64,000 nt of DNA from Chrysogorgia sp. JL179-B06. Lineage: Eukaryota > Cnidaria > Anthozoa > Scleralcyonacea > Chrysogorgiidae. Positions 34,747 through 45,840 of this stretch are shown here, piece by piece. The position numbers and the translations under genes were made by a program. The notes under the pieces were generated by a model. That model had not been told where the DNA came from. It did no database searches and saw only the letters and a list, made by a program, of their open reading frames with translations. Numbering within the stretch: the stretch's first letter is position 1; every line of letters starts with the position of its first letter. The stretch is from the NCBI GenBank assembly GCA_035772405.1, contig JAYKKM010000472.1, positions 623,001 to 687,000 of the forward strand, read 5' to 3'.

Positions 34747-35460
34747 ATAACAGGCGGCTTGAAGGACCCCCAGCCACGTGCGCCTCTACTTGTGGCCGGG
34801 CTTGTCGTTTCCCTGAAAGGCGCAGGGTGGACGACATTTGGAAGCCTGGACACCAAATCGGGTGTGATACCAACAAATATCGTTCTTGGCCACCAGAAGC
34901 TGTCTGGGCTCTAGTGTCTAGCAGCTTGAGTACTTTATTGAGGTCAGCTCTGATCGATGAGGTCTCAGCAGCAGATTCGGGTGTTTCAATTTGGGTCACT
35001 GATGGGTGTGCTTCGGTTAACTCCATCATTCCATCTGCGATCGAGGCTAAGGCGGCGAGGGGTTTGTCGGGGTGGGATAGCAGTCCGATCTGGACGTTGG
35101 AAGGTAGTCGTAGAAAAAGCTCACGTAAAAGTTCGTTTTCGGAGTTACCATGTAGCTGTTGTAGGCGTCGGAGCAGTTGAGATGGCTTCCGATCTCCCAA
35201 TTCTTCAGTATGCAATAGTTGTTGGATTTTGCGACGCTTGGAAACGGAAACTCGCTTGGTGAGTCTCTCTTTCAGTACGTCGAACGGATTTGTGGCGGGA
35301 GGTGTAATAATTAGATCATGAACTTCCGTGGCTGCTTCAGGCGATAAGGCAGCGACAACATGAGCGAATTTTGTACCTTGTGATGTGATCTTTTTCAGCG
35401 TAAATTGAGCTTCTACCTGTGCAAACCACAGTTCGGGGTCCTAGGGCCAAAATGGCGGCA
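34718..35460 (-). pseudogene. gypsy Gag region with in-frame stop
   Basis: The frame from about 35460 includes the classic capsid start PPFWP, a TAG codon, then DPELWFAQVEAQF and further Gag residues such as SQLLRRLQQLHG and LRELFLRLPSNVQ. The amber stop and the lack of an upstream Met in the main frame make it non-functional as read. No zinc knuckle is visible in this short Gag, which is usual in this lineage. Confidence 0.75.
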
Positions 35461-35554
35461 TTTTGACTACCACGGCGTTCGCAGCTACGACGTTCGTAGC
35501 GGCCGTAGGTGGCGAATTTTCATTCGAGGCACTCGACGAAGAAGAGGTCACCAA

Positions 35555-35715
35555 TGTAGGAATCACTCAATTATGTATATAATATCTTTATTTACCAATC
35601 CATTTACCATGATACTTTCGTTCTGTAACACGAGATTACAACGTACTATATTGTTCTAACATCAAGTTATTATGTCTCACCCGTCCGCTGGCCAGGTTCT
35701 AAGTTTGTCCCTACA
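35555..35715 (-). repeat. 5' LTR of the gypsy element
   Basis: 161 bp, the partner of 31955-32115, followed by GACC(T), the target duplication. In the - strand sense the LTR ends at 35555 and TTGGTGACC follows. Confidence 0.92.
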
Positions 35716-38169
35716 GACCTATTAATTATTATAAGCAATATGTAATTGTCTGGCATTAGCCAGAATAAAATGGTTGTTGGGTGAAAGAATGCATTGTTGT
35801 TTGTTTTCTGACATTATGTGATTGGTTGATTTGTAGCCATGCATCACAACAAATCTGCCTTCTTCCACTTTTGTTTCATCGATGCTTGGTTAATTAGCTG
35901 CTGGCCAACTAATTAGTCTTATGTCAGAGTTTTCTTTTGAAATATATTGCTGTCTGTGTTATACACAAATAATCAAGTGGGCATAGTTGGCAAGGGGTAA
36001 TTATAATCCCTCTCTAGACAACCCGCTTTTTGGTTACCTGACCCTTTCTAAAAATTGTCCATCCCCGGCCCTCACCTTGAATTTTCATTCAACCAAATGA
36101 ATTTTTGCATTCTGCCTCCATATAGTTTAAATGATAGAAAATGTAACCTTTTCATAAACATTTAGGTATTCAAAAAACTGTTTTTTGAAAAAATAAGAGG
36201 ATCCCATTTTCTAGATCCCCACCCTTTCTGGCTTCCCCCTTTTCTAGTGGAAACCCCCTTATATGAAGGGGGTTCCAACTGGTCGGTCCTCATAAAATTA
36301 AGATTTAATTTCACTTGTGTGAAAATATGCATGAAATTTAACTTTAATTATACTCGGGCCCATGCACTCTGCACTACCTTTAATGAACTTTAATTGGACA
36401 ATGTTTTTTGTGCCCTTAGTCATGTGGCCATCCCACATGTAAATCACTTGTAACCTTTTGTATATCATATCTATATCACATACATCAAATTTCACAATTA
36501 TTACAAAAGCTGTTGCCCTAATACTATCACAGTCTATGGTCTTCAACAACAGTTGGTGAAATAATGAATGCACACTTCAAGCATGACTATCTTAGGGTTT
36601 TCAGGAAGATCAAAAGGTATTCGCTATAGACCTTCTTCATAAATGGTCGACAATTTATATGTATATAAATTGACCATTAGGACCTCATTTTATAGTAAGA
36701 ATCCTTTTCAATTTCATGCATGAAAACAAGTTCCAATTTACATGCCATTTTTTAATAAGGTCTATTGGTTTATACCATTTGTATGAGGCACAACTTGTTC
36801 AAATCTTCCAATTTCCACAAATACAGTCAGGAATGTGCTCCTTCATTTGCATACATATTTTTTTAGTTCATTTGAATGGATACACATGGTACTTTAAAGC
36901 AGCTAAAACACCACATTTTATATGGAACTCTGCAGTGCATCCAACTAACACCAAGGAAAATAATGTCTTGTCCACTTTAACACCAGACATGAGACAAGCA
37001 TATGATTATGGTACGCTTTGAAGTTTGGAAAACGAGTGTTATATATCTTCTGTAAATAAAAAAGTAGAAAATATCTTAAAACTAAGCACATTTAAGGTAC
37101 GTTATTAATGCCTATAGTATATAATACAGTAAGGCTATATGCAAAGAAAAACCAAATACAATTTAAATGTAGAAGATCGCACAAAACAACTCAAACGACT
37201 ACCGCTTTTTTCGTGCTCGAATATAAATAACGAAGCATTCTGAGTTCGATCATATCCTAGTAAATCCTCCACAGGTGTTTCTATCTGTATCTGTATCTAC
37301 AGGCCACAGGGTACTCCAGTACCGCCCTGTACCGGATATATAAAAGTTGTTAAAAATGCCTGTGTAGGTCCATATCGAATAAAAAAACAATCACTTACCC
37401 TCTGTTAACCAATTTTGGTTAAAAAACCCAAGATCAAACATCTCATTTTCATTATACAGCCGTTTATCGTTCCCCAACTGATATTTTCCCTATGTTCTTC
37501 TATTGGAAATCACGAAATACACTTGCTGGGAACATGGCGGCTTATATTCTGTGGCGTCAGCAATGACATGCGCGAGGACAAAAACTTCAAAGGTACCGAC
37601 AAGAGTTGGACTTCTGGTTAAATCTTTATTCTGTGGAACCGTCAAGTAGTGGAGGGGCCAAGTAGTGGAGTGGACCAAGTAGTAGTGGACCAAGTAGGGG
37701 AGGGGGCACTGATAATGGTCAGTGAACAGCTCCACTTTTAGCTGTATGGATACATTAGGTTTACATATATGCTAGTAATGGTTTTGAAATGTACAAAAGG
37801 ACTAATTTAACCCTTTATAGCTTGTTGGCGAGGCTATTGACAGGCCACACACCATTGAAACAGCGACATGAAGCGGATGAAATGGTGACAAACGACTGAT
37901 TCCTAGGTTGAAATTGCAACAGCGACATGAAATGTAAAATTATTGGACAGTGAAACTCTGACATCTGCAACACAAAAAGTTTTGAAATTCAAACTGGTGA
38001 CCCTCCCTAAAAGGGTCTCATTGGTTACTTTAGTGTTTCACTCTGACTAACGACAGACGATTTTACTCATCAACAGGAGAAGGTCTAGGCTATAAAGGGT
38101 TCATACTGTAATAAAAAAATTTTCTTGTTTATGTGCAATAATAAATTTACCTCATAACAATGCTTGCAG
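35716..38169. other. host-type non-coding region, likely intronic
   Basis: The base composition is moderate and I can support no gene. A short GTAGTGGA/CCAAGTA tandem stretch lies at about 37645-37700. Several open frames under 105 codons (for example at 36298 and 36716) have no recognisable content. The stretch ends in a polypyrimidine-poor acceptor TTGCAG before the exon at 38170, so part of it is probably an intron. Confidence 0.4.
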
Positions 38170-38586
38170 GTGAGACCATTGGATTTCCAAAGCTGAAAGT
38201 GTGTGGTGGTTTTGAATTTATGAACTGCGTTGCAAACTGTCGAGATTTAAAATTCCTTGATTGTGCATGGTCTGTGAAAAGTTTGAGAGGGAATGTTGGT
38301 GGTCAATCCAGGATATATTTGAGGCCCATTCAGAGCAACCTACGCACAAAACCTACAGCTCCAGACATTGCATCAGAAATCCAAGAAAAGTGCAAGGTTT
38401 GTGGAAACGATGTGTTGGTGCGGAATTTGCAGACACACACAATGTTGTGTTGTGAAGAAAAGATCAGAAAGTGAACCAGAGCCAGAAGTAACTGTAAATG
38501 TCATCAATGCATCACAAGTGGAGTCTTATGATAATCAAGGAGAAACAGGAGATAACTCGTCCACCATTGAAATAGTGGATCTGTCC
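38170..38586 (+). pseudogene. exon of a HECT/G2E3-like multigene family, with a frameshift
   Basis: TTGCAG precedes the exon and GTAAGT follows it, as consensus splice sites. The reading goes LKVCGGFEFMNC, then RIYLRPIQSNL and CKVCGNDVLVRNLQTHTMLC, a single zinc-finger-like CxxC...H...C. I recall this GGFE...RIYIRPIQ...C-x-x-C block from proteins of aquatic invertebrates and fish that end in a HECT-like domain (G2/M-phase-specific E3-ligase-like). After LCC the sensible acidic continuation (SESEPEPEVTVNVI) lies in another frame, so there is a frameshift near 38455. Confidence 0.55.
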
Positions 38587-39059
38587 GTAAGTGAAACAAA
38601 TAACACGTTCCAGAGCTAAGTGTGATATTCTATTTAGCCTAAAATTCGATACATTTCGTAATTATTTCGAAATGTGTCCAGGAACTGTTGTCCAGAGTGA
38701 TTTTCATGCTAAAACTAATATTTTTATGCCATTTTCGCCAAAAATAAAATGCCAGTGCAAAATTTAGAGAAAATGTCCTGTTTCAGCAAGGTATGCGAGT
38801 AATTCCAGGATCATTGCTTTACAATGATATCAAACATGAATAAAACAGGAGAATGAAATAGATATTTACAGAGAAGATGTAACCCCCTTGTGACTATTGA
38901 AGTCCAAACCAATATTCAAAAAATTGCAAAAAAGCAAAATAATCTGAGTTCTAATCTGTATAAAGTATATAGAAAAAGTTTTCTCTTCATGGATAACAAT
39001 ACAAAGCTGCAGTACATTATAGCAAAATTCTTGTTTTATTAATCATATTGGAAATAAAA
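38587..39059. other. non-coding spacer, probable intron
   Basis: After the GTAAGT donor the sequence is AT-rich and has stops in all frames. I see no gene, repeat or signal apart from the splice donor at 38587-38592. Confidence 0.4.
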
Positions 39060-40310
39060 ATATTTGGCTTCGACATGTCGATACCAAAGATAAATGCCAT
39101 TGATAAATATTGCATATTTTGGACATAAATTCTTCATTTATAAAAAAGTGGTTTTGATACATCGATACCCACTTCGAAGGAATGTCGACAAATATTGATA
39201 AATAAACAATTTTATACACATAAAATATTGGTTTCGATACATCGATAACCACTTCCAAGGAATGTCGACAAATATTGATAATAATAAGCAATTGTATACA
39301 TATAAAAAATTGGTTTTGATACATAGATACCCACTTTCAATGAATGTCGACAAATATTGAAAAATAATAAAGATTTTAAATACATACAAAAAATTGGTTT
39401 CAATACATCGATACTCACTTTACCCACTTTCAAGGAATGTCGACAAATATTGATAAATAGTAAAGATTTTAAATACATATAAAAAATTGGTTTCGATACA
39501 TGACCCACTTCCAAGGAATGTCGACAAATATTGATAATAATAAGCAATTGTATACATATAAAAAATTGGTTTTGATACATAGATACCCTTTCAAGGAATG
39601 TCGACAAATATTGATAAATAATAAAGATTTTAAATACATATAAAAAATTAGTTTCGATACATCGATACCCACTTCCAAGGAATATCAACAAATATTGATA
39701 AATAATAAGCAATTTTATACATATAAAACATTGGTTTCGATACATCGATACCCACTTTCAAGGAATGTCGACAAATATTGAGAAATAATAAACATTTTAA
39801 ATACATATAAAAAATTGGTTTCCACTTTTTATTATCGATACCCACTTCCATAATACTGCATATTTTGCAATAAACTGTACACACAAAAATTGTTTCGATA
39901 TATCGACACCCATACCCACTTTCAGGCAATGTTGACAAATATTGCATATTCAGTAGCACACCAAAAAGGCATCGATATATCGATACCCACTTTCAGGCAA
40001 TGGTTGACAAATTCTGAAAAATGGTTTCGATACATCGATACCCACTTCCAAGAAATGTCGACAAATATTGATAAATACCAAACAGTTCATAAATATATAA
40101 AATTGGCTTCGATACCTCGATACCCACTTTCAGTCAATCTTGACAAATACTGCATATTTTGCATATACTGTACACAAAAAAATGGTTTCGATATATCGAT
40201 ACCCACTTTCACGGTGATTATTGACATATTCTGCCAAATGGTTTCAATACAATGATACCCACTTCCAAGACATGTTGAGAAATGCTCATAAATATTACAC
40301 ATTGATACCC
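39060..40310. repeat. ~80-90-bp minisatellite with TCGATACATCGATACCCACTT core
   Basis: About fourteen units share GGTTTCGATACATCGATACC, then CACTT(C/T)CAAGGAATGTCGACAAATATTGATAAATA and an AT-rich tail. Units at the right (39890-40310) are more diverged and say ATATCGATACC. ATCGAT and GTCGAC palindromes recur in each unit. Open frames through the array on both strands are repeat translations. Confidence 0.9.
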
Positions 40311-41989
40311 AATTTCAGGCATACAGGTATATAAATTTAGAAACAATTAATTAAATACTTTACTTAAAGTTTAAGCTCCAGCTCCTGAAGAATGTTCTCA
40401 TAGATTTGTCATTTATTATCCAATTGGAGCTCACATTTGGGAGAGTAAGTAGATGCAATCTTTTGGAAGATCATTGATATAGGGTTCATTTCTTCCACAA
40501 AACCACAGTTCCCATTCTTTGTTCCATGAACCTTTCCAATAATGTATCGTTAAAGTTGCTGCATTTTATCAATGACTTCTTCAATACCGTAACACAAACA
40601 TTTTCACCAACACAAACAGTCACACCAGCAGGCCTAACATAAGTTCCAGTGTAAGCCTATTAAACCAATGAGAGGTCAAAATCATTAATAATTGATGAAG
40701 AAAATTCTAAAGAATTAATATTTAATCAGAAGGTAGAAATAAGAGGAAGAAAACGTCTGGTATTTGAACTATCATACTTAAGGATTATTAATTATATGGA
40801 GGTAGGGTCATCCGAGTACCCACATTACTCGTTTACTAGGATAATCAGAAAAGAACAAAAGCATTGATGAAATGTACTTTTCTTGCCAATGCCGAAACAA
40901 TGGTACTGAAATGGCCATTTAGATGAGCTGTAAATTATCAAGGCTAGAAATACATGTATACGCAACGCTAATGCAGGAACAACTGGTCGGGTACAGAGTG
41001 AAGAAACACGAGTCCCACAAAATGTTGAAAATGAAATGAGAGATATGGTCAATGAACATTGAAGTCATCCCAGAGGTACAGTGTGTTTTAATCTCACCGT
41101 ACCTTTTAATAGTGTAATTTGAATATCAAAGTGAAAACTTAATATTATATTAAAAAGTCATCAGTCTTTATCCCTGATTTAACTGTAGTTAACGGTTTTA
41201 TACCACGTATTTTAGCAAACATGTTTTTAAGCCAAAAGACAAATCAATGATAAATCAACGACAAATCAACTCACCGTAAACGTGGGTTCACTGTATCCTT
41301 TTTAAGACGCTCCATATCGACTTGGTTGGGTGATGATGCGACGAGGTTAGGTACTTCAGCTGGAACAGGTAATATCCTAAAATAGGAAATATATTATCTG
41401 TTCTTTTATATTATTAAAGTTTCGCTGTGCTTTTAACAGGACAAGGCAATGAATTATATAATAAATTGTAAAATAACCGGAAGTAAATGAGTAACAAATC
41501 GCGCTCTGATTGGCCACTCAGCTAAGGCTGTACGATATTAGAGCACCCTATGGTGAAACTGTACCTTGGCTAGATTATGTAGTTTTTTATTGAATTTTAG
41601 GTCGTTTTAATTACAAAAGAAGTCAAGGTATACATGGATGCAGGTTAAATCAAGTTGTCAACACAAAGAAATGTTTTACCTACAAATGTGAGATTTTCAT
41701 CGCTGAAATCGCCAACTTATTATTGACAAAAGCAACATAGCAGTGGCAACGCCTATTATAACAGGTAAATCTGCATTTTTGTTCGTTTTTTTGATAATTT
41801 AATGATATTATTTTATAAAAGTAAAAAACTTTGTCGCTGTGTTATTATCGAGTTATAATGGCACTCGAGAAGTTGCAAAACACTCGGCTATCATCTCGTG
41901 TTTTACACGCATCTCTCGATGCCAGTATAGGCATTAATCTTTATAACTCGATAACACGCGACATGTTAATTTCTTAATAAAATTATACT
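40311..41989. other. host non-coding region with a MITE-like hairpin
   Basis: No gene is supported. 41834-41961 is an inverted repeat: TCGCTGTGTTATTATCGAGTTATAA at the left pairs with TTATAACTCGATAACACGCGA at the right, with the nested arms CACTCGGC and CTCGTGTTTTACACGC between them. It looks like a short palindromic MITE. The stretch ends at the tail of the LINE. Confidence 0.5.
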
Positions 41990-42382
41990 TATTAATAATA
42001 ATAATAATAATGTTTAATGTTTATATAGCGCAAAATACATGCATATATGATCTAATACGCTTTACATCAGGATAGATAAAATACAATGAATATATATATA
42101 TAATTACATTAATTAACAAATTACTAAAACTATAATCAATGGGAACTACACCTACTGTTCATAAGCTAATTTAAAAAGATAAGTTTTTAAAAGTGACTTA
42201 AAAATAGGTAAACTGTTTTCAGACCTAAGATTGGTCGGTAACGAGTTCCACAAAGCTGGCGCTGCCGCAGCGAATGCTCTATCTCCTGTAGTTTTGTTAG
42301 TTCTTTCTTTGGGGTGTCCAAGATAGCGTTCGTTATTTGAGCGTAAGCCATAGCGTGATTCTTGTTTAGGAGTTATTAAGTC

Positions 42383-43510
42383 TTAGATATACCCTGGAGC
42401 AAGGCCTTGCATAGCCTTAAATGTGATTAAAATGACTTTGTAAATAATTCTGTACTTCACTGGGAGCCAGTGTAATTGGTACAACACAGGAGAGATATGA
42501 CAGAAACGTGGGGTATTAGACACCAATCTGGCTGCTGCGTTTTGAACACGTTGTAACTTGATAATTTGATTCGCTGGTAATCCGTAAATGAGGCTGTTGC
42601 AGTAATCCAGGTGTCCAATAACCAAAGCAAGTACAAGCGATTGCGCAGACTCGTGTGTAAGATATTTTCTGATACGTCGAATGTTATATAAGAAATAGAA
42701 GGCCCGGTTACATGTTTTAGTAATATGGACATTAAAATTCATTTTTGAGTCAAACCAAACTCCAAGATTTCTAGCTTCATTCACTGCAGTTATACTAGAG
42801 TTACCAACGTTTAATCTATCAGCAGTGACTTTTATAAGTTGCTGACGAGTCCCAATGATCATGAATTCTGTTTTATCATCATTCATTTTCATCTTGTCAG
42901 TGATCATCCATGTTCTGACAGCTCTAGTACACTGTTCCATTTCATTCACAGAACTGTCCGGTTTGAACGATAAATATAACTGGGTATCATCAGCATATGC
43001 GTGAGCTTTAGGTAAATACGTCTTGATAATGTCAAACAATTTGCTGGCATAAATTGTAAAAAGTAAGGGGCCTAAACAAGATCCCTGAGGAACACCGTAA
43101 GACACACGACAAGTGTCTGACAGTCCTCCATTCACTGAAACACGTTGAGTGCGATCAGACAAATATGAAGAGAGCCATTTAAGCACTGATCCTGTGACGC
43201 CAAATGAGGTCTCTAAGCGGTGTAACAGGATATTATGGTCTATAGTATCAAATGCTGCACTTAAATCAAGTAGTATTAAAAGTGACACATGCTTCCGGTT
43301 CATATTGAACAAAATGTCGTTAACAACTCGTAACAAGGCCGTCTCCGTACTGTGAGATTGCCTGTATGCCGACTGAAATGATGGAAATAAGTCATTATCA
43401 GTTACATGCGCGTACAGCTGATCGAATGCTGCTCTTTCAGTAATTTTAGAGACAAATTGCAAGTTACTAATAGGTCGCAAGTTTTTAAAAAATTGGATCT
43501 CGAACACCAT
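42383..43510 (-). pseudogene. LINE reverse transcriptase domain
   Basis: RT blocks appear in order: LRPISNLQFVSKITER, SAYRQSHSTETAL, LLDLSAAFDTIDH, GVPQGSCLGPLLF, HAYADDTQLYL (the catalytic YADD) and LGVWFDSKM, followed by the C-terminal LHWLPVKYRI typical of CR1/L2-type elements. The frame is open for 375 codons without interruption. It would reverse-transcribe the LINE RNA at the target site. Confidence 0.88.
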
Positions 43511-43937
43511 TTTTTAATCGTGGTTTAACCAGCGCCTCCTTCCATTCTTCCGGGAAATATGCAGTGGAGAGAGAAGTATTTACCATCTTTGAAATCACTG
43601 GCAACAACAAGTCCAAATGATCACATATCAAATTGGTCGGCATAGGATCCAATGCGCAAGATTTTTTAGCAGATCGTTGAATAATGTCGTATACATCGCA
43701 TTCATTTAATGTTTTGAAAGAGTCCAGGACTTGATGTGTATTCAGTATGGGCTTATCAGCTGGTACAAGGTCTCGTTCTGATGGATTGGCACAGATGGAG
43801 TCGATGTCGTTACGAATACATTCCACTTTGTGAATAAAAAATCTGGCAATATCGTTTGCAAGTACAGTTTTGTCAAGATGATCAGGAAAACAAAGTTCCT
43901 CTTTCATACCAAGCATACTTTTTGCTGCGCCAAACAA
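43485..43937 (-). pseudogene. LINE linker between endonuclease and RT
   Basis: This frame contains DLVPADKPILNTHQVLDSF and CALDPMPTNLICDHLD, then FPEEWKEALVKPRLKNG, the conserved stretch just before RT block 1. It ends in another frame from the RT part at 43510, so there is a frameshift near 43500. Confidence 0.75.
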
Positions 43938-44150
43938 CTTTTTTGATCGCCACTGTTCTCTTCCATAAATGTAGAGTAGTACTCTCGACGAGCTCTGTTC
44001 ATCAAGTAGGTCACATGATTCCTTTTTTCCTTATAAACATCCAGATCAGCAGTCAATTTTGTTTTCCTCCATTTACGCTCAGCTTTCCTGCGTTGTCGCT
44101 TAGCTGAATCGATAGTTTCACTATACCATGGAACAGTGGGTCTGGATACT

Positions 44151-45827
44151 CTAGTACGGGTTTTTTATAGGAGCATGGCAATTAAGAATTTCGGATAAGG
44201 TGGTGTTATATTCTTTTACATATGCATCTAATTCATCTGTGGTGTTCATTTCTTCTTCTTTTCCAGCACATAACGGCGTAGCAAGCAAGTCACGTTTAAA
44301 GTGATCCCTATCAATAGCATTAATCTTCCTGTAGCTAACGGTTTTCACAGATAGGCAGGGTTTAACAGAAGCTAACCAGCATAAAACGGTAGCATGATCA
44401 GATATAAAATGATCCACGAGTGGTGTTCTAGTGACAAGAGATTCAGACATACGTGTTATGATCAGATCCAATGTATGGCCACTGCAGTGTGTAGGTTGAT
44501 TAACGTGTTGATTGAGTCCAAAAGAGGTTAAGATATCCAAAAACGTGTTGCTTTCAACATCATTTGCATCATCCACATGAATATTGAAATCACCTGTTAT
44601 CAACAATTGTTCTTTGCAAAGTACCAGTGATTCCAAGTATTCTGAGAATTCTACGAAAAATGTATTCATTGAGATAGGATGGTTAGCTGAGTAGGGCGGT
44701 CTGTAGATAACGACTATCCGCAAATTATGTGATGGTGATTTAATTATCCAGTCAGAAAACTCATAAGAATCCCGTACACTGGCACCTCCATCAACAGTCT
44801 CAACATTCAACGACTCACGATAAATTAGCCCAGTTCCTCCTCCTTGACGATCTAGTCTTGGATGATCAAGCATCTTGTAGCCATCCGGACATAACTCGGC
44901 TTTAATTGCCGTATCACGGGAAGTTAACCAGTGCTCAGTTATTGTGAGCAGATCTGATTTAGACTCACATATGTAGTCAAAAATCGCGACAGTTTTATTT
45001 CTAACAGAGCGAGCATTAAAGTTGCATAATACCAGTTGTTTTTTACTGCAATCATAAGCCAATTTATTATTGCAGTCAACGTTCGTTAGGTTATTTCGTG
45101 TTAATTGCTGTCGAGGGTAGGAGTAGCGCTTAGGCCGCTGTGAAACAATAGAAGCAATACGATTGTCAGGACCAGGATTTAATTTGAATACCAAATCGCC
45201 CATATTCAAAACTAAATGATGCGTAGCTACCGAATTTGAATAGTAAGCACAGGCTCTTTTATGTCGATTGATCTTCACAACCAGTGACGCATTACACGCT
45301 TTACACGCTTTGAAATTACCCAGATGAACAGGGACATATGGGAGAATGGTCTTTGTGTTCCAATGATGTGATGACAATAACAACTTTCGATCGTGCATAA
45401 TATCTATACGATTCATAAAATTTCCATTTCCATAGATTTGACTTGAGTAGAATTGCGAAATCCAACTGTTGAGGAAGCAATTTTCTTCCAAAACATACAA
45501 CCTCTCACATTCGAATGCCTTATAAACGAAATATAACGACTTTGTGTTTTCATTCGAGCGACTTTCTCCACAAACGGGCAACAGCAACCTCCAACAGTGC
45601 ATGGTATCCATGCAATTCATAAAACCTCCACATTGCGAGACCCATCTCCCGAGCAAGCAAATTTCTCTTGAAGAATACGACTTCTCGTATTCAAACACAT
45701 CCCAGTCCAAAGAAGATGGCTTTACATTCTTATCCGAGTGGTTTTCTCCACAAACAAAACAGTTAGATGGGAGTAAAACAAATAAAAAGACGGACAATAC
45801 GACCGCATGACCGGCATTGACCGCCAT
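44151..45827 (-). pseudogene. LINE N-terminal region, 2A-like motif and APE endonuclease
   Basis: This 558-residue frame starts with a hydrophobic signal-like segment (VVLSVFLFVLLPS). A CKACNAS...H Cys/His cluster comes near residue 175, then MGDLVFKLNPGPDN near 210, which resembles the NPGP core of 2A-like sequences in animal non-LTR elements but lacks the usual DxExNPGP Asp/Glu. The endonuclease follows: NFNARSVRNK, TEHWL, GGGTGLIYR, YRPPYS, TGDFNIHVDD, and SDHATV. APE nicks target DNA. The frame ends early before the linker. Confidence 0.8.
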
Positions 45828-45840
45828 TGACCGATTATTA

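Larger units (their letters stand above)
31955..35715 (-). mobile_element. gypsy/Ty3 LTR retrotransposon, defective (- strand)
   Basis: Two 161-bp LTRs (31955-32115 and 35555-35715) both run TGTAGGAATC...GTCCCTACA and differ at only a handful of positions, so insertion was fairly recent. GACC precedes the left LTR and follows the right one, a 4-bp target duplication (5 bp if the shared T is counted). A TTGGTGACC sequence just inside the 5' LTR is in primer-binding-site position. Coding order on the - strand is Gag, protease, RT, integrase. Most of RNase H is deleted and Gag has a stop codon, so the copy is defective. Confidence 0.92.
41990..45840 (-). mobile_element. CR1/L2-like non-LTR retrotransposon (LINE), frame-broken
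   Basis: The - strand carries APE endonuclease then reverse transcriptase, and the 3' end reads GCGCTATATAAACATTAAAC followed by ATT repeats, a typical tail for this group. The whole copy is about 3.85 kb. Frames change near 44150, 43940 and 43500, so it is inactive. No target duplication was identified. It inserted so that its 3' end lies at low coordinates. Confidence 0.85.

Noticed and set aside
34740..35262. 146- and 101-codon + strand frames
   Set aside because: Antisense to the gypsy Gag region, which has clear protein-level support.
39043..40302. Several frames of 70-180 codons reading KPIFYMYLKSLLFINICRHSL
   Set aside because: They are translations of the minisatellite units.
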